In this document: positions 53,933 to 61,984 of the stretch, piece after piece
Layout: each line of letters starts with the position of its first letter
How positions within the stretch are numbered: position 1 is the first letter of the stretch
Assembly (NCBI GenBank): GCA_019424135.1
Contig: JAHYZZ010000004.1
Span: 1 to 64,000 of the forward strand
Direction of reading: 5' to 3'
DNA: 64,000 nucleotides
From: Lachnospiraceae bacterium
GTDB lineage: Bacteria > Bacillota > Clostridia > Lachnospirales > Lachnospiraceae
Made by a program: the position numbers and the translations under genes
The notes under the pieces: model-generated
What the model was told of the DNA's origin: nothing
What the model saw: only the letters and a program-made list of their open reading frames with translations
Databases searched by the model: none

Positions 53933-54159
53933 ACTATCTCCTTTTCTTTCCGTGACATATGTTTAATCTCATACTCTCTTTTCATTGCTTCTTCCTTAGA
54001 TGCAAATTTTTCGTAATAAAGAAGTTTCACCGGTCTTCTGGCCTTCGTATACTTGGCTCCCTTTCCTTCATTATGTGCCTTTATACGTTTTGACAAATCA
54101 TTTGTCCAACCAGTATAAAGACTTCCATCTTTACATTGTACAATATATGTATAGTTCAT
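53905..54159 (-). CDS. GIY-YIG domain protein (YazA/YhbQ-like)
   Basis: An 84-residue single-domain GIY-YIG protein. The name motifs appear as [19 protein letters not shown], followed by [14 protein letters not shown] with the catalytic Arg. In Bacillus yazA lies between yabB and rsmI; here it has moved. The C-terminus GTGDF is encoded by the palindrome at 53881-53932. Nuclease activity is not assured for these small proteins. Confidence 0.9.
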   Translation of the reverse strand: MNYTYIVQCKDGSLYTGWTNDLSKRIKAHNEGKGAKYTKARRPVKLLYYEKFASKEEAMKREYEIKHMSRKEKEIVIQKGTGDF

Positions 54160-54238
54160 CTTTCCACATTTTCCACTTACTTTTTAGATTATCAACATTA
54201 ATTATAAAAAATTTTCCACAATTGTCAATTCAAAAAGT

Positions 54239-54280
54239 GAATGGGGACGGGGGATTTCTAGAAATCCCCCGTCCCCATTC
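54239..54280. terminator. Perfect 42-nt palindrome, core GGGGACGGGGGATTT
   Basis: GAATGGGGACGGGGG... (54239-54259) mirrors 54260-54280 exactly around CTAG. It shares a 15-base core with the palindrome 350 bases away and ends the spoIIQ-like gene, whose stop is at 54286. Confidence 0.9.
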
Positions 54281-54285
54281 GCTTC

Positions 54286-55062
54286 TTACATATAATCTAC
54301 AGGATTGACGGGTTGTCCGTCTTTTCGCATCTCAAAGTATACGTTTGGTCCTTCTACGCTGTAATACTTTGTTGGCTGGTTTACATAGCCTATCACGCTG
54401 TTTGCTTCTACATAGTCACCGACTTTTAGCTGTACATCTTTTAGCTGTCCGTAAAATAGTTCGTATCCGTTTCCGATATCGATATTTACGGTTGTTCCTG
54501 TTTGTGCCAGGTTATCAATGGACTTAACGATTCCGGTCGTTCCGGCAATCACCTGATCATTCTCGGCCGCAGATATGATGAGCGCCGGATTATATTTGTA
54601 CTGATCCAGTGTAGAGAAATACACGGTTTTGTCCATACTGTAGCTCATCAGTACGGTTCCGTCGACCGGCCATACCAGTTTGCTGTCTTCACTAAAATTA
54701 ATGTTGGTACCGGTATCGGCTGTCTGCTGCACGCCTGTGCTCTCACCAGAGCCTGTCCCGCTTCCGGAGGTATTTTCATCTTCCGCTACGGCAGTGCCTT
54801 CTTCTGTATCACTTTGATTGTCGATCACCAGGCTTCCGGCCTCTTCTGCGTCTGTATTCGTGTCGCTGTCTTCGTTACGTTCCTGTATGCTGTTGTCCTT
54901 TGTCTGCGTTTCTTCCGTCCTTGCAAGCTCTTCATTTTGCCGGGCCTGTCTGCTGCTCCCCAGAGTATATGTTCCAACTATAGCGATTGCTGCCACAAAG
55001 CATAATACTGCTGCGACGGTAGCTCCCCTCTTTTTTTGCGGAGGGCTTTGCTTTTTATTCAT
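54286..55062 (-). CDS. SpoIIQ-like LytM-domain protein without catalytic residues
   Basis: 258 residues. One N-terminal transmembrane helix (ATVAAVLCFVAAIAIVGTYTL), a Glu/Asp/Ser/Thr-rich linker (about 50-120) and a LytM/M23 domain (about 130-258). All three zinc/catalytic histidine positions have changed: YKYNPALII for HxxxD, YGQLK for YGHL and NVYFEM for HLHFE. It is therefore probably a scaffold and not a peptidase. It lies 44 nt after spoIID, as spoIIQ does in Bacillus; SpoIIQ links mother cell and forespore in engulfment. Confidence 0.82.
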   Translation of the reverse strand: MNKKQSPPQKKRGATVAAVLCFVAAIAIVGTYTLGSSRQARQNEELARTEETQTKDNSIQERNEDSDTNTDAEEAGSLVIDNQSDTEEGTAVAEDENTSGSGTGSGESTGVQQTADTGTNINFSEDSKLVWPVDGTVLMSYSMDKTVYFSTLDQYKYNPALIISAAENDQVIAGTTGIVKSIDNLAQTGTTVNIDIGNGYELFYGQLKDVQLKVGDYVEANSVIGYVNQPTKYYSVEGPNVYFEMRKDGQPVNPVDYM

Positions 55063-55106
55063 CTTATCACCACCTCTGACTATATTTTTGCCAGAAGGTC
55101 TTGTAG

Positions 55107-55997
55107 TTATTCTGCATTCTGTAATATTTCTGCTACTTCTTTTTGCTCACATCCTTCAAAAAAATAATTTAAAATTTCATCATAAGTCTGTCCTTCTTCT
55201 GCCATCCTATCCGCGCTGTACTGGCTCATGCCAAGACCATGTCCCACCCCTCTTGTGGTGATTCGCATCTTCCCATTGTATCGCTGCAGCGTGAAACAAG
55301 AAGACGCCAGTTCATAAGTCTTTCGAAATTCTTCTCCACTTACATTTTCCTGCCCTGCCCGAACATTCAGCACATACCCTGCCGTATCAAGCGCCGTCAC
55401 TTCTGCATCCATATCCTCCACAACTACCGTCTGAAGCTGTTCTTGTGCCTCAACATCTTTCGGGCATTCCCGAACCTGTAGATAAGGATAATCTTCTGAC
55501 CCCAAAACTTCTTTTGCATCCCGAGTGCATCCGTTGCTGAGACGGAAAAATGGTGCATAAGCGGGCTGTCCCTGCCAGGTCAGGATTTTTCCTTCCGTCT
55601 CCTCCCAGGCATCCTTAAATTTACGGTAATAGATACTGTCCTTTGCCCCCCAGGCATCTTTCATTTCTTCTCTATTCCAGAATTCTCCTTGAACCACCGC
55701 CTTCCCTTCCCCTTCCTGAATCTGCCGGTATATATCTGTCCGAACCAGCACTGCCTGAGCTTTTAATGTCTCCTTGTCATAATCAGCCGGGATCTCCTTT
55801 ACCATCACTCCAATTCCATAGTCCTCCAAAGGCATCTCCTCAGGCTCCGTCTGATCCCCCGCCTGCACACGAATACCAGTCTGATCTACCCTGAACTGTG
55901 CGGTAATACCCGGTCCGTTTATGAATACAGTTACCACATAAGGCAAAAGGATGATAATAATCAGATAACACCCCATTTTTTTTAGTTTTAACCACAT
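55107..55997 (-). CDS. spoIID: SpoIID/LytB-domain protein
   Basis: 296 residues. An N-terminal membrane helix (MGCYLIIIILLPYVVTVF) precedes a SpoIID domain: MPLEDYGIGVMVKEIP, TDIYRQIQEG, RLSNGCTRDAKEV and the ending RGVGHGLGMSQYSADRMAEEG. SpoIID is a lytic transglycosylase needed for forespore engulfment, under sigma-E. ATG at 55997 (MWLKLKK). Its Shine-Dalgarno GGGAGGG lies in the terminator-like hairpin that follows glgP. It precedes the spoIIQ-like gene. Confidence 0.9.
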   Translation of the reverse strand: MWLKLKKMGCYLIIIILLPYVVTVFINGPGITAQFRVDQTGIRVQAGDQTEPEEMPLEDYGIGVMVKEIPADYDKETLKAQAVLVRTDIYRQIQEGEGKAVVQGEFWNREEMKDAWGAKDSIYYRKFKDAWEETEGKILTWQGQPAYAPFFRLSNGCTRDAKEVLGSEDYPYLQVRECPKDVEAQEQLQTVVVEDMDAEVTALDTAGYVLNVRAGQENVSGEEFRKTYELASSCFTLQRYNGKMRITTRGVGHGLGMSQYSADRMAEEGQTYDEILNYFFEGCEQKEVAEILQNAE

Positions 55998-56029
55998 AAA
56001 AAACCCTCCCATACACTGTATGGAAGGGT
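55998..56029 (-). promoter_or_regulatory. glgP terminator hairpin containing the spoIID Shine-Dalgarno
   Basis: On the minus strand ACCCTTCCATAC (56029-56018) pairs with GTATGGGAGGGT (56014-56003), 12 bp with one G-U pair and a 3-nt loop, then TTTTTT (56003-55998) abuts the ATG at 55997. The G-U pair would be a C-A mismatch on the other strand, so the minus RNA is the functional one. CATACAGT (56022-56015) matches a sigma-E -10, with GTATAAA 14 nt upstream. Confidence 0.65.
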
Positions 56030-56037
56030 GTAAACTT

Positions 56038-58503
56038 TTATACCTCAACTGTTACCTTGTCAAGATGCCAGATATCGTCTACATATTCCTGAATCGTCCG
56101 GTCAGATGAAAACTTGCCACAGCATGCGGTATTTAGAAGAGCCATCTTTGCCCAACGGTCACGATCACGATAAGCAGCCTCAACTCTTTCCTGTGCATCT
56201 GCATAAGAGCGGAAATCTTTCAGAATGAAATACATATCTGCACGACTTCCTCCTACTGGTTTCAACAAAGAATTGTACAAATCACGGTACATCTCACTGT
56301 CTCCGCCCGAATAGGTACCATCTACCAGCTGCTCAACCACCCGGCGCACATCCGGATCATTGTTGTAGATCTCATACGGATCATAGCCTCCGTTTTGCTC
56401 GAAATTGATAACCTCATCGGAACTCAGTCCGAAGATAAATGCATTTTCTATTCCCACTTCTTCTACAATCTCTACATTAGCGCCGTCCATGGTACCCAGT
56501 GTAGGTGCACCATTCAGCATAAACTTCATGTTGCCGGTACCGGACGCCTCTTTGGATGCTGTAGAAATCTGCTCGCTGACATCCGCCGCTGCGAAGATCA
56601 GCTCTGCATTGGAAACACGATAATCCTCAATAAATACCACCTTTAGTTTGCCGTTGATACTGCGATCGTTATTGATGACATCTGCTACGGAATTAATCAG
56701 TTTAATGATCTGTTTTGCCCGGATATAACCTGCAGACGCCTTGGCACCAAAAATAAAGGTTCTTGGGTAAAAGCTTCTCTCCGGATGCTCCTTGATCTGA
56801 TTATAAAGATACATTACATGCAGGATGTTCAAAAGCTGACGCTTATATTCGTGGAGCCGCTTTACCTGTACGTCGAAAATAGATCTTGGATCCACCTCAA
56901 TACCATTGTGGTCAAGAATATATTTTGCCAGACGTTCTTTATTCCGGTACTTAATATCCATGAACTCTTTTAATGCCTCTTTGTCATCTACCCATCTCTT
57001 CAGTCCAGACATCAAAGACAAATCTGTCGCCCAGTCTTTTGTCCCGATCTTGTCGGTTACCCAAGCGGCAAGCAGTGGATTTCCATGCATAAGGAATCTT
57101 CTCTGGGTAATACCATTCGTCTTATTGTTAAATTTCTGAGGCATCATCTCATAGAAATCCTTAAGCTCCTGATGCTTCAAAATCTCGGTATGGAGCCTTG
57201 CCACACCATTGACGGAATATCCAGCAACAATAGCCAGATGTGCCATCTTCACCTGTCCATCCCGAATGATAGACATCTTGCGGATCTTCTCTTCATTTCC
57301 AGGATACTGTTCCTGAATCTTTAAGATAAACCGGCGGTCAATCTCCTGAATAATCTGATATACCCGGGGAAGCAGACGCGAGAACAGGTCTACCGGCCAT
57401 TTTTCCAGTGCTTCAGACATGATGGTGTGATTGGTGTACGCACAGGTCTTAGTGGTAATTTCCCAAGCTTCATTCCATCCCAGATCTTCCTCATCCAGAA
57501 GGATTCGCATCAGCTCTGCTACTGCTACGGTTGGATGGGTATCATTCATCTGAATGGTCATCTTCTCCGGCAGTTTCATCAGGTCGTCATGCTTTTTCTT
57601 ATACTTGGCAATTGCCGCCTGAAGACTGGCAGACACAAAGAAATACTGCTGTTTCAGGCGAAGCTCTTTGCCGGCATAGTGATTATCATTCGGATACAAC
57701 ACTTCCACAATGGTCTTAGCCAGGTTCTGCTGTTCTACTGCTTTATGATAGTCCCCCCGGTCAAATGCATTGAGCTGGAAATCTACGATTGGCTCTGCAT
57801 CCCAGATACGCAGGGTATTGACCACATGGTTATCATAACCCACGATCGGATAATCATAAGGAATTGCAAGGACAGACTCATAATTTTCCTGCACAAAATG
57901 TGTTTTTCCTGTCCTGTCATCATATTCTACACGGATATTTCCGCCAAACCGTACTTCCTTTGCATATTCAGGACGGCGAAGCTCAAAGGGGTTGCCGTCT
58001 TTAAGCCAATTGTCCGGCTTCTCTACCTGATAGCCATTTTCGATCTTCTGTTTGAACATCCCGTAACGATAGCGGATTCCGCATCCATATGCCGCATATC
58101 CAAGGGTTGCAAGAGAATCCAAAAAACAAGCTGCCAGACGTCCAAGACCTCCGTTTCCAAGAGCCGGGTCCGGCTCCTGATCTTCGATCATGTTTAAGTC
58201 GATACCAAGCTCCTCGAGTGCTTCCCTGACCTCCTTATAGGCAGTCATGTTAATCAGGTTGTTTCCGAGAGCCCGTCCCAGCAAAAACTCCATAGACATA
58301 TAGTAAACGACCTTGGGGTCTTCCTTTTCATAAGTCTCCTGGGTGGCAATCCAGTCATCAATGATTGCCTCTTTTACCACATAAGATACCGCCTGATACA
58401 GCTGCTGAGGCGTCGCCTCTTCAATGGTTTTTCGGAACAGCGTTTTTACATTTTCTGTCACTTCACGCTTAAACGCCTGCTTATCAAATCTTGGATTATA
58501 CAT
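56038..58503 (-). CDS. glgP: Glycogen/alpha-glucan phosphorylase
   Basis: An 821-residue GT35 enzyme that releases glucose-1-phosphate from glycogen with PLP as cofactor. Motifs: MEFLLGRALGNNLIN, DPALGNGGLGRLAACFLDS, NDTHP near 340 and the PLP site KEASGTGNMKFMLNGAPTLGT (Lys near 652). Full length. It starts 16 nt after ileS, with AAAGGAAAG upstream, and so may be read on the T-box transcript. It ends in the hairpin that holds the spoIID ribosome binding site. Confidence 0.96.
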   Translation of the reverse strand: MYNPRFDKQAFKREVTENVKTLFRKTIEEATPQQLYQAVSYVVKEAIIDDWIATQETYEKEDPKVVYYMSMEFLLGRALGNNLINMTAYKEVREALEELGIDLNMIEDQEPDPALGNGGLGRLAACFLDSLATLGYAAYGCGIRYRYGMFKQKIENGYQVEKPDNWLKDGNPFELRRPEYAKEVRFGGNIRVEYDDRTGKTHFVQENYESVLAIPYDYPIVGYDNHVVNTLRIWDAEPIVDFQLNAFDRGDYHKAVEQQNLAKTIVEVLYPNDNHYAGKELRLKQQYFFVSASLQAAIAKYKKKHDDLMKLPEKMTIQMNDTHPTVAVAELMRILLDEEDLGWNEAWEITTKTCAYTNHTIMSEALEKWPVDLFSRLLPRVYQIIQEIDRRFILKIQEQYPGNEEKIRKMSIIRDGQVKMAHLAIVAGYSVNGVARLHTEILKHQELKDFYEMMPQKFNNKTNGITQRRFLMHGNPLLAAWVTDKIGTKDWATDLSLMSGLKRWVDDKEALKEFMDIKYRNKERLAKYILDHNGIEVDPRSIFDVQVKRLHEYKRQLLNILHVMYLYNQIKEHPERSFYPRTFIFGAKASAGYIRAKQIIKLINSVADVINNDRSINGKLKVVFIEDYRVSNAELIFAAADVSEQISTASKEASGTGNMKFMLNGAPTLGTMDGANVEIVEEVGIENAFIFGLSSDEVINFEQNGGYDPYEIYNNDPDVRRVVEQLVDGTYSGGDSEMYRDLYNSLLKPVGGSRADMYFILKDFRSYADAQERVEAAYRDRDRWAKMALLNTACCGKFSSDRTIQEYVDDIWHLDKVTVEV

Positions 58504-58519
58504 TCTTTACTTTCCTTTC

Positions 58520-61500
58520 TTATCTTTTCTCCACACCAAGGGTCACTTTTTCTCCATTGATCTTCCACTCTTTTACATATCCTTCCGGATTGCTCTTCTC
58601 AACCTGCAGCGCAAGAGTCTCATTGCCAATGGTTACTTCATTTCTTGCGAAAATATCCTCGGCTTTTTCTGTTCCTTCGTAAGTGATCCGAATCTTGTCT
58701 GTCACCTCGAAACCAGCTTCCTTACGCATGGTCTGTACTTTGCTGATGATCTCACGCACAAATCCTTCTTCTAACAGTTCCTCGGACAGATTGGTGTCCA
58801 GAACAACGGTAATACCGCCTTCATTTTCTGAGACGTATCCTTCCATTTGGCTGCTTTCGATCAACAAATCCTCTCGGAACAGTGTGATCTTCTGATCACC
58901 TACATTCAATTTCAGGGAACCTTCTGCATTCAGCTCATCCATTGCCGCATTTCCATCGACAGAGGAAAGGGCTGCTTTGATTCCTCCTAACAGTTTACCA
59001 TATTTTGGTCCCACTGTCTTTAACTGTGGTTTAAAAGTATATGAGGTAAAGTCGCGTACTTCCTGTGTAAATGTTACAGATTTTACATTTAATTCATCTT
59101 TGATAATTTCCTGATAAAATTCCGGAACCTCAAAATCTGCCTTGACATACATCTGTCCCACCGGCTGGCGGTTCTTGATATTGGCCGTATTTCTGCAGGC
59201 ACGTCCCATAACCACCAGTTTCAGCACGTTATCCATATTTGCTTCCAGTTCTTTGTCAATATACTCTTTATGGACCTCCGGAAATGCGCACAAATGAATA
59301 CTTTCCGGCACATCCTTATTGATGGATCTTACCAGGTTCTGATAGATTTCTTCTGTCATAAACGGAATCATCGGTGCCGCCGCTTTACAAATTTCCACCA
59401 ACGCAGTATATAAAGTCATGTAGGCATTGATCTTATCCTGTTCCATTCCTTTTGCCCAAAAACGCTCCCGGCTTCTTCTTACATACCAGTTGCTCATATC
59501 GTCTACAAAATCCTGAAGCGCTCTTGCCGTCTCTGGAATACGGTAATTTGCCAGGTTTTCATCCACTTCCCCGATCACCGTATTTAGTTTGGACAGCAGC
59601 CACTTATCCATAACTGACAGTTTCTCATAATCCAACGTATACTTTGTAGCGTCAAATTCATCAATATTGGCGTACAGAACAAAGAAAGCATAGGTATTCC
59701 ACAAGGTTCCCATGAACTTGCGCTGTCCTTCTACCACTGCCTTTCCATGGAAACGGTTCGGCAGCCACGGTGCACTGTTGACATAGAAATACCAACGGAT
59801 TGCGTCTGCTCCATATTTTTCCAGAGCGTCAAACGGATCTACGGCATTCCCTTTAGACTTACTCATCTTCTGCCCATTCTCATCCTGCACATGTCCAAGA
59901 ACGATAACGTTCTTATATGGCGCCTTGTTAAAGATCAAAGTTGAAATCGCCAACAGTGAGTAGAACCATCCACGGGTCTGGTCTACCGCCTCAGAGATAA
60001 AGTCTGCCGGGAACTGCTGTTTAAATACTTCCTGATTCTCAAACGGATAATGATGCTGTGCAAAGGGCATGGCTCCGGAATCAAACCAACAGTCGATGAC
60101 TTCTGGTACCCTGTGCATCTGTTTTCCACATTTGGGACACTTAATCGTCACAGCATCGATATATGGTCGGTGAAGCTCAATATCGTCCGGGCAGTTGTCA
60201 GACATCTCCTTCAACTCAGCGATGCTTCCGATGGAATGCTGATGTCCACATTCACACTCCCAGATATTTAATGGAGTTCCCCAATAACGATTTCGGCTGA
60301 TGCCCCAGTCCTGAACATTTTCCAGCCAGTCACCGAAACGGCCCTTTCCGATACTTTCCGGAATCCAATTGATGGTATTGTTATTGGCAATCAGATCGTC
60401 CTTTACTGCTGTCATCTTGATAAACCAGGACTCCCGCGCATAATAGATCAGCGGCGTGTCACAGCGCCAGCAGTGGGGATAGCTGTGTTCAAACTTCGGT
60501 GCATCGTAGAGAAGTCCTCTTGCATCCAGATCTTTTAATACTTCTGGGTCCGCCTTCTTTACAAACAGGCCGGCAAACGGAGTCGTCTCTCCCATATTTC
60601 CCTTTTCGTCCACCAGCTGGACAAACGGCATATCATATTTACGTCCAACTTTGGCATCATCCTCACCAAAGGCCGGGGCAATGTGTACAACACCGGTACC
60701 GTCAGTCAGTGTGACATACGTATCGCAGGTTACGAAAAATGCCTTTTTATTCTGCTTGTCTGAACAATCCTTGGCACACTGGTACAGTGGCTCGTATTCT
60801 TTATATTCCAGATCGCTTCCTTTATAAGTTTCCAGCACTTCATATGCCGGCTTTCCTTCCTCTCCCAGTTTTCCAAGTACAGTGTCAAGAAGAGCGGATG
60901 CCATGTAATAAACATAACCGTCTGCCGCCTTTACCTTGGCATACTCCTCCTCTGGGTTCACGCAAAGACCGATATTGGAAGGCAAAGTCCACGGTGTGGT
61001 GGTCCATGCCAGGAAATAGGCATCCTCACCGACTACTTTAAAACGAACAATGGCGGAACGTTCCTTTACATCCTTATATCCTTGTGCCACTTCCTGGGCA
61101 GACAAAGGTGTTCCGCAACGTGGACAATAAGGTACGATTTTAAAGCCCTTATAAAGCAGACCCTTTTCCCAGATCTGTTTGAGCGCCCACCATTCGGACT
61201 CGATATAGTCATTGTGATAGGTAACATATGGGTGCTCCATATCTGCCCAAAATCCGACAGTAGAAGAAAAATCTTCCCACATACCTTTATATTTCCAGAC
61301 ACTTTCCTTGCACTTATCGATAAACGGCTCCAGCCCGTACTCTTCGATCTGATCCTTCCCGTCCAAACCTAAGGAACGCTCTACTTCCAGCTCTACCGGC
61401 AGACCGTGGGTATCCCATCCGGCTTTTCGCGGAACTTCATACCCTTTCATGGTACGGTATCTTGGAATCATATCCTTGATTACACGAGTCAGCACATGGC

Positions 61501-61669
61501 CAATATGCGGTTTTCCATTGGCAGTCGGAGGGCCGTCATAGAACATGTAGATCTCATTCCCCTCACGCTCTTCCATACTCTTTTCAAAAATATGATTGTC
61601 TTCCCAGAATTTTTCAACTTTTTTTTCTCTGTCCACAAAGTTCAGATCTGTGGAAACTTTCTGATACAT
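58520..61669 (-). CDS. ileS: Isoleucyl-tRNA synthetase
   Basis: 1049 residues, class Ia. HIGH motif PPTANGKPHIGHVLTR, CP1 editing domain, KMSKS motif QKMSKSKGNAVDPF (near 603), followed by the anticodon-binding domain. The long form with a C-terminal domain and a GNSI-type core fits eukaryote-like IleS2 of some Firmicutes. I chose the ATG at 61669 (MYQKVSTD) with AAGGAGG upstream; the frame opens to 61759 inside the T-box. Regulated by the upstream T-box. Confidence 0.96.
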   Translation of the reverse strand: MYQKVSTDLNFVDREKKVEKFWEDNHIFEKSMEEREGNEIYMFYDGPPTANGKPHIGHVLTRVIKDMIPRYRTMKGYEVPRKAGWDTHGLPVELEVERSLGLDGKDQIEEYGLEPFIDKCKESVWKYKGMWEDFSSTVGFWADMEHPYVTYHNDYIESEWWALKQIWEKGLLYKGFKIVPYCPRCGTPLSAQEVAQGYKDVKERSAIVRFKVVGEDAYFLAWTTTPWTLPSNIGLCVNPEEEYAKVKAADGYVYYMASALLDTVLGKLGEEGKPAYEVLETYKGSDLEYKEYEPLYQCAKDCSDKQNKKAFFVTCDTYVTLTDGTGVVHIAPAFGEDDAKVGRKYDMPFVQLVDEKGNMGETTPFAGLFVKKADPEVLKDLDARGLLYDAPKFEHSYPHCWRCDTPLIYYARESWFIKMTAVKDDLIANNNTINWIPESIGKGRFGDWLENVQDWGISRNRYWGTPLNIWECECGHQHSIGSIAELKEMSDNCPDDIELHRPYIDAVTIKCPKCGKQMHRVPEVIDCWFDSGAMPFAQHHYPFENQEVFKQQFPADFISEAVDQTRGWFYSLLAISTLIFNKAPYKNVIVLGHVQDENGQKMSKSKGNAVDPFDALEKYGADAIRWYFYVNSAPWLPNRFHGKAVVEGQRKFMGTLWNTYAFFVLYANIDEFDATKYTLDYEKLSVMDKWLLSKLNTVIGEVDENLANYRIPETARALQDFVDDMSNWYVRRSRERFWAKGMEQDKINAYMTLYTALVEICKAAAPMIPFMTEEIYQNLVRSINKDVPESIHLCAFPEVHKEYIDKELEANMDNVLKLVVMGRACRNTANIKNRQPVGQMYVKADFEVPEFYQEIIKDELNVKSVTFTQEVRDFTSYTFKPQLKTVGPKYGKLLGGIKAALSSVDGNAAMDELNAEGSLKLNVGDQKITLFREDLLIESSQMEGYVSENEGGITVVLDTNLSEELLEEGFVREIISKVQTMRKEAGFEVTDKIRITYEGTEKAEDIFARNEVTIGNETLALQVEKSNPEGYVKEWKINGEKVTLGVEKR

Positions 61670-61682
61670 AAGCAACCTCCTT

Positions 61683-61937
61683 AAAAAATAAAACGCCTCC
61701 GTCCTGTATAGGACGGAAGCGAAGCTAACGTTTTTTACACCACCTAAACATACTGTCATATGTCTTCCCTGTAACGGAGGAATCCCGTCAGCGCTTACTT
61801 AGGATTTTCTTCCTTTTCAGCGTCTGCAACTCAGAAGTGATCTTCAGACATATCTTACTGGTACCGGCATCCCACCATCGCCGGCTCTCTTGGACGTTCG
61901 TATATACCCTACTGTCTTCGTCATGGTTTTTATGTAC
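61683..61937 (-). ncRNA. T-box leader of ileS, isoleucine-specific
   Basis: The minus-strand leader shows a Stem I with AGAGAG, a specifier segment GAAGATCACTTC with the Ile codon ATC (61841-61839), and a T-box-like AGGTGGTG. The antiterminator region follows, then a strong terminator GCTTCCGTCC/GGACGGAGGC (61720-61695) and a T-tract. Uncharged tRNA-Ile should stabilise the antiterminator and allow ileS expression. Confidence 0.85.
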
Positions 61938-61943
61938 TTTCTT

Positions 61944-61973
61944 ATTATAGACAAGGATTGGCGGCAGCGTCAA
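61944..61973 (-). promoter_or_regulatory. Promoter of the T-box/ileS transcript
   Basis: TTGACG (61973-61968), an 18-nt spacer and TATAAT (61949-61944) on the minus strand, just past the stop of the carboxypeptidase gene. Confidence 0.75.
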
Positions 61974-61984
61974 GTGGTTTTTTA

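Noticed and set aside
57427..58197. Plus-strand ORF of 256 codons
   Set aside because: Antisense to glgP and without any family features.
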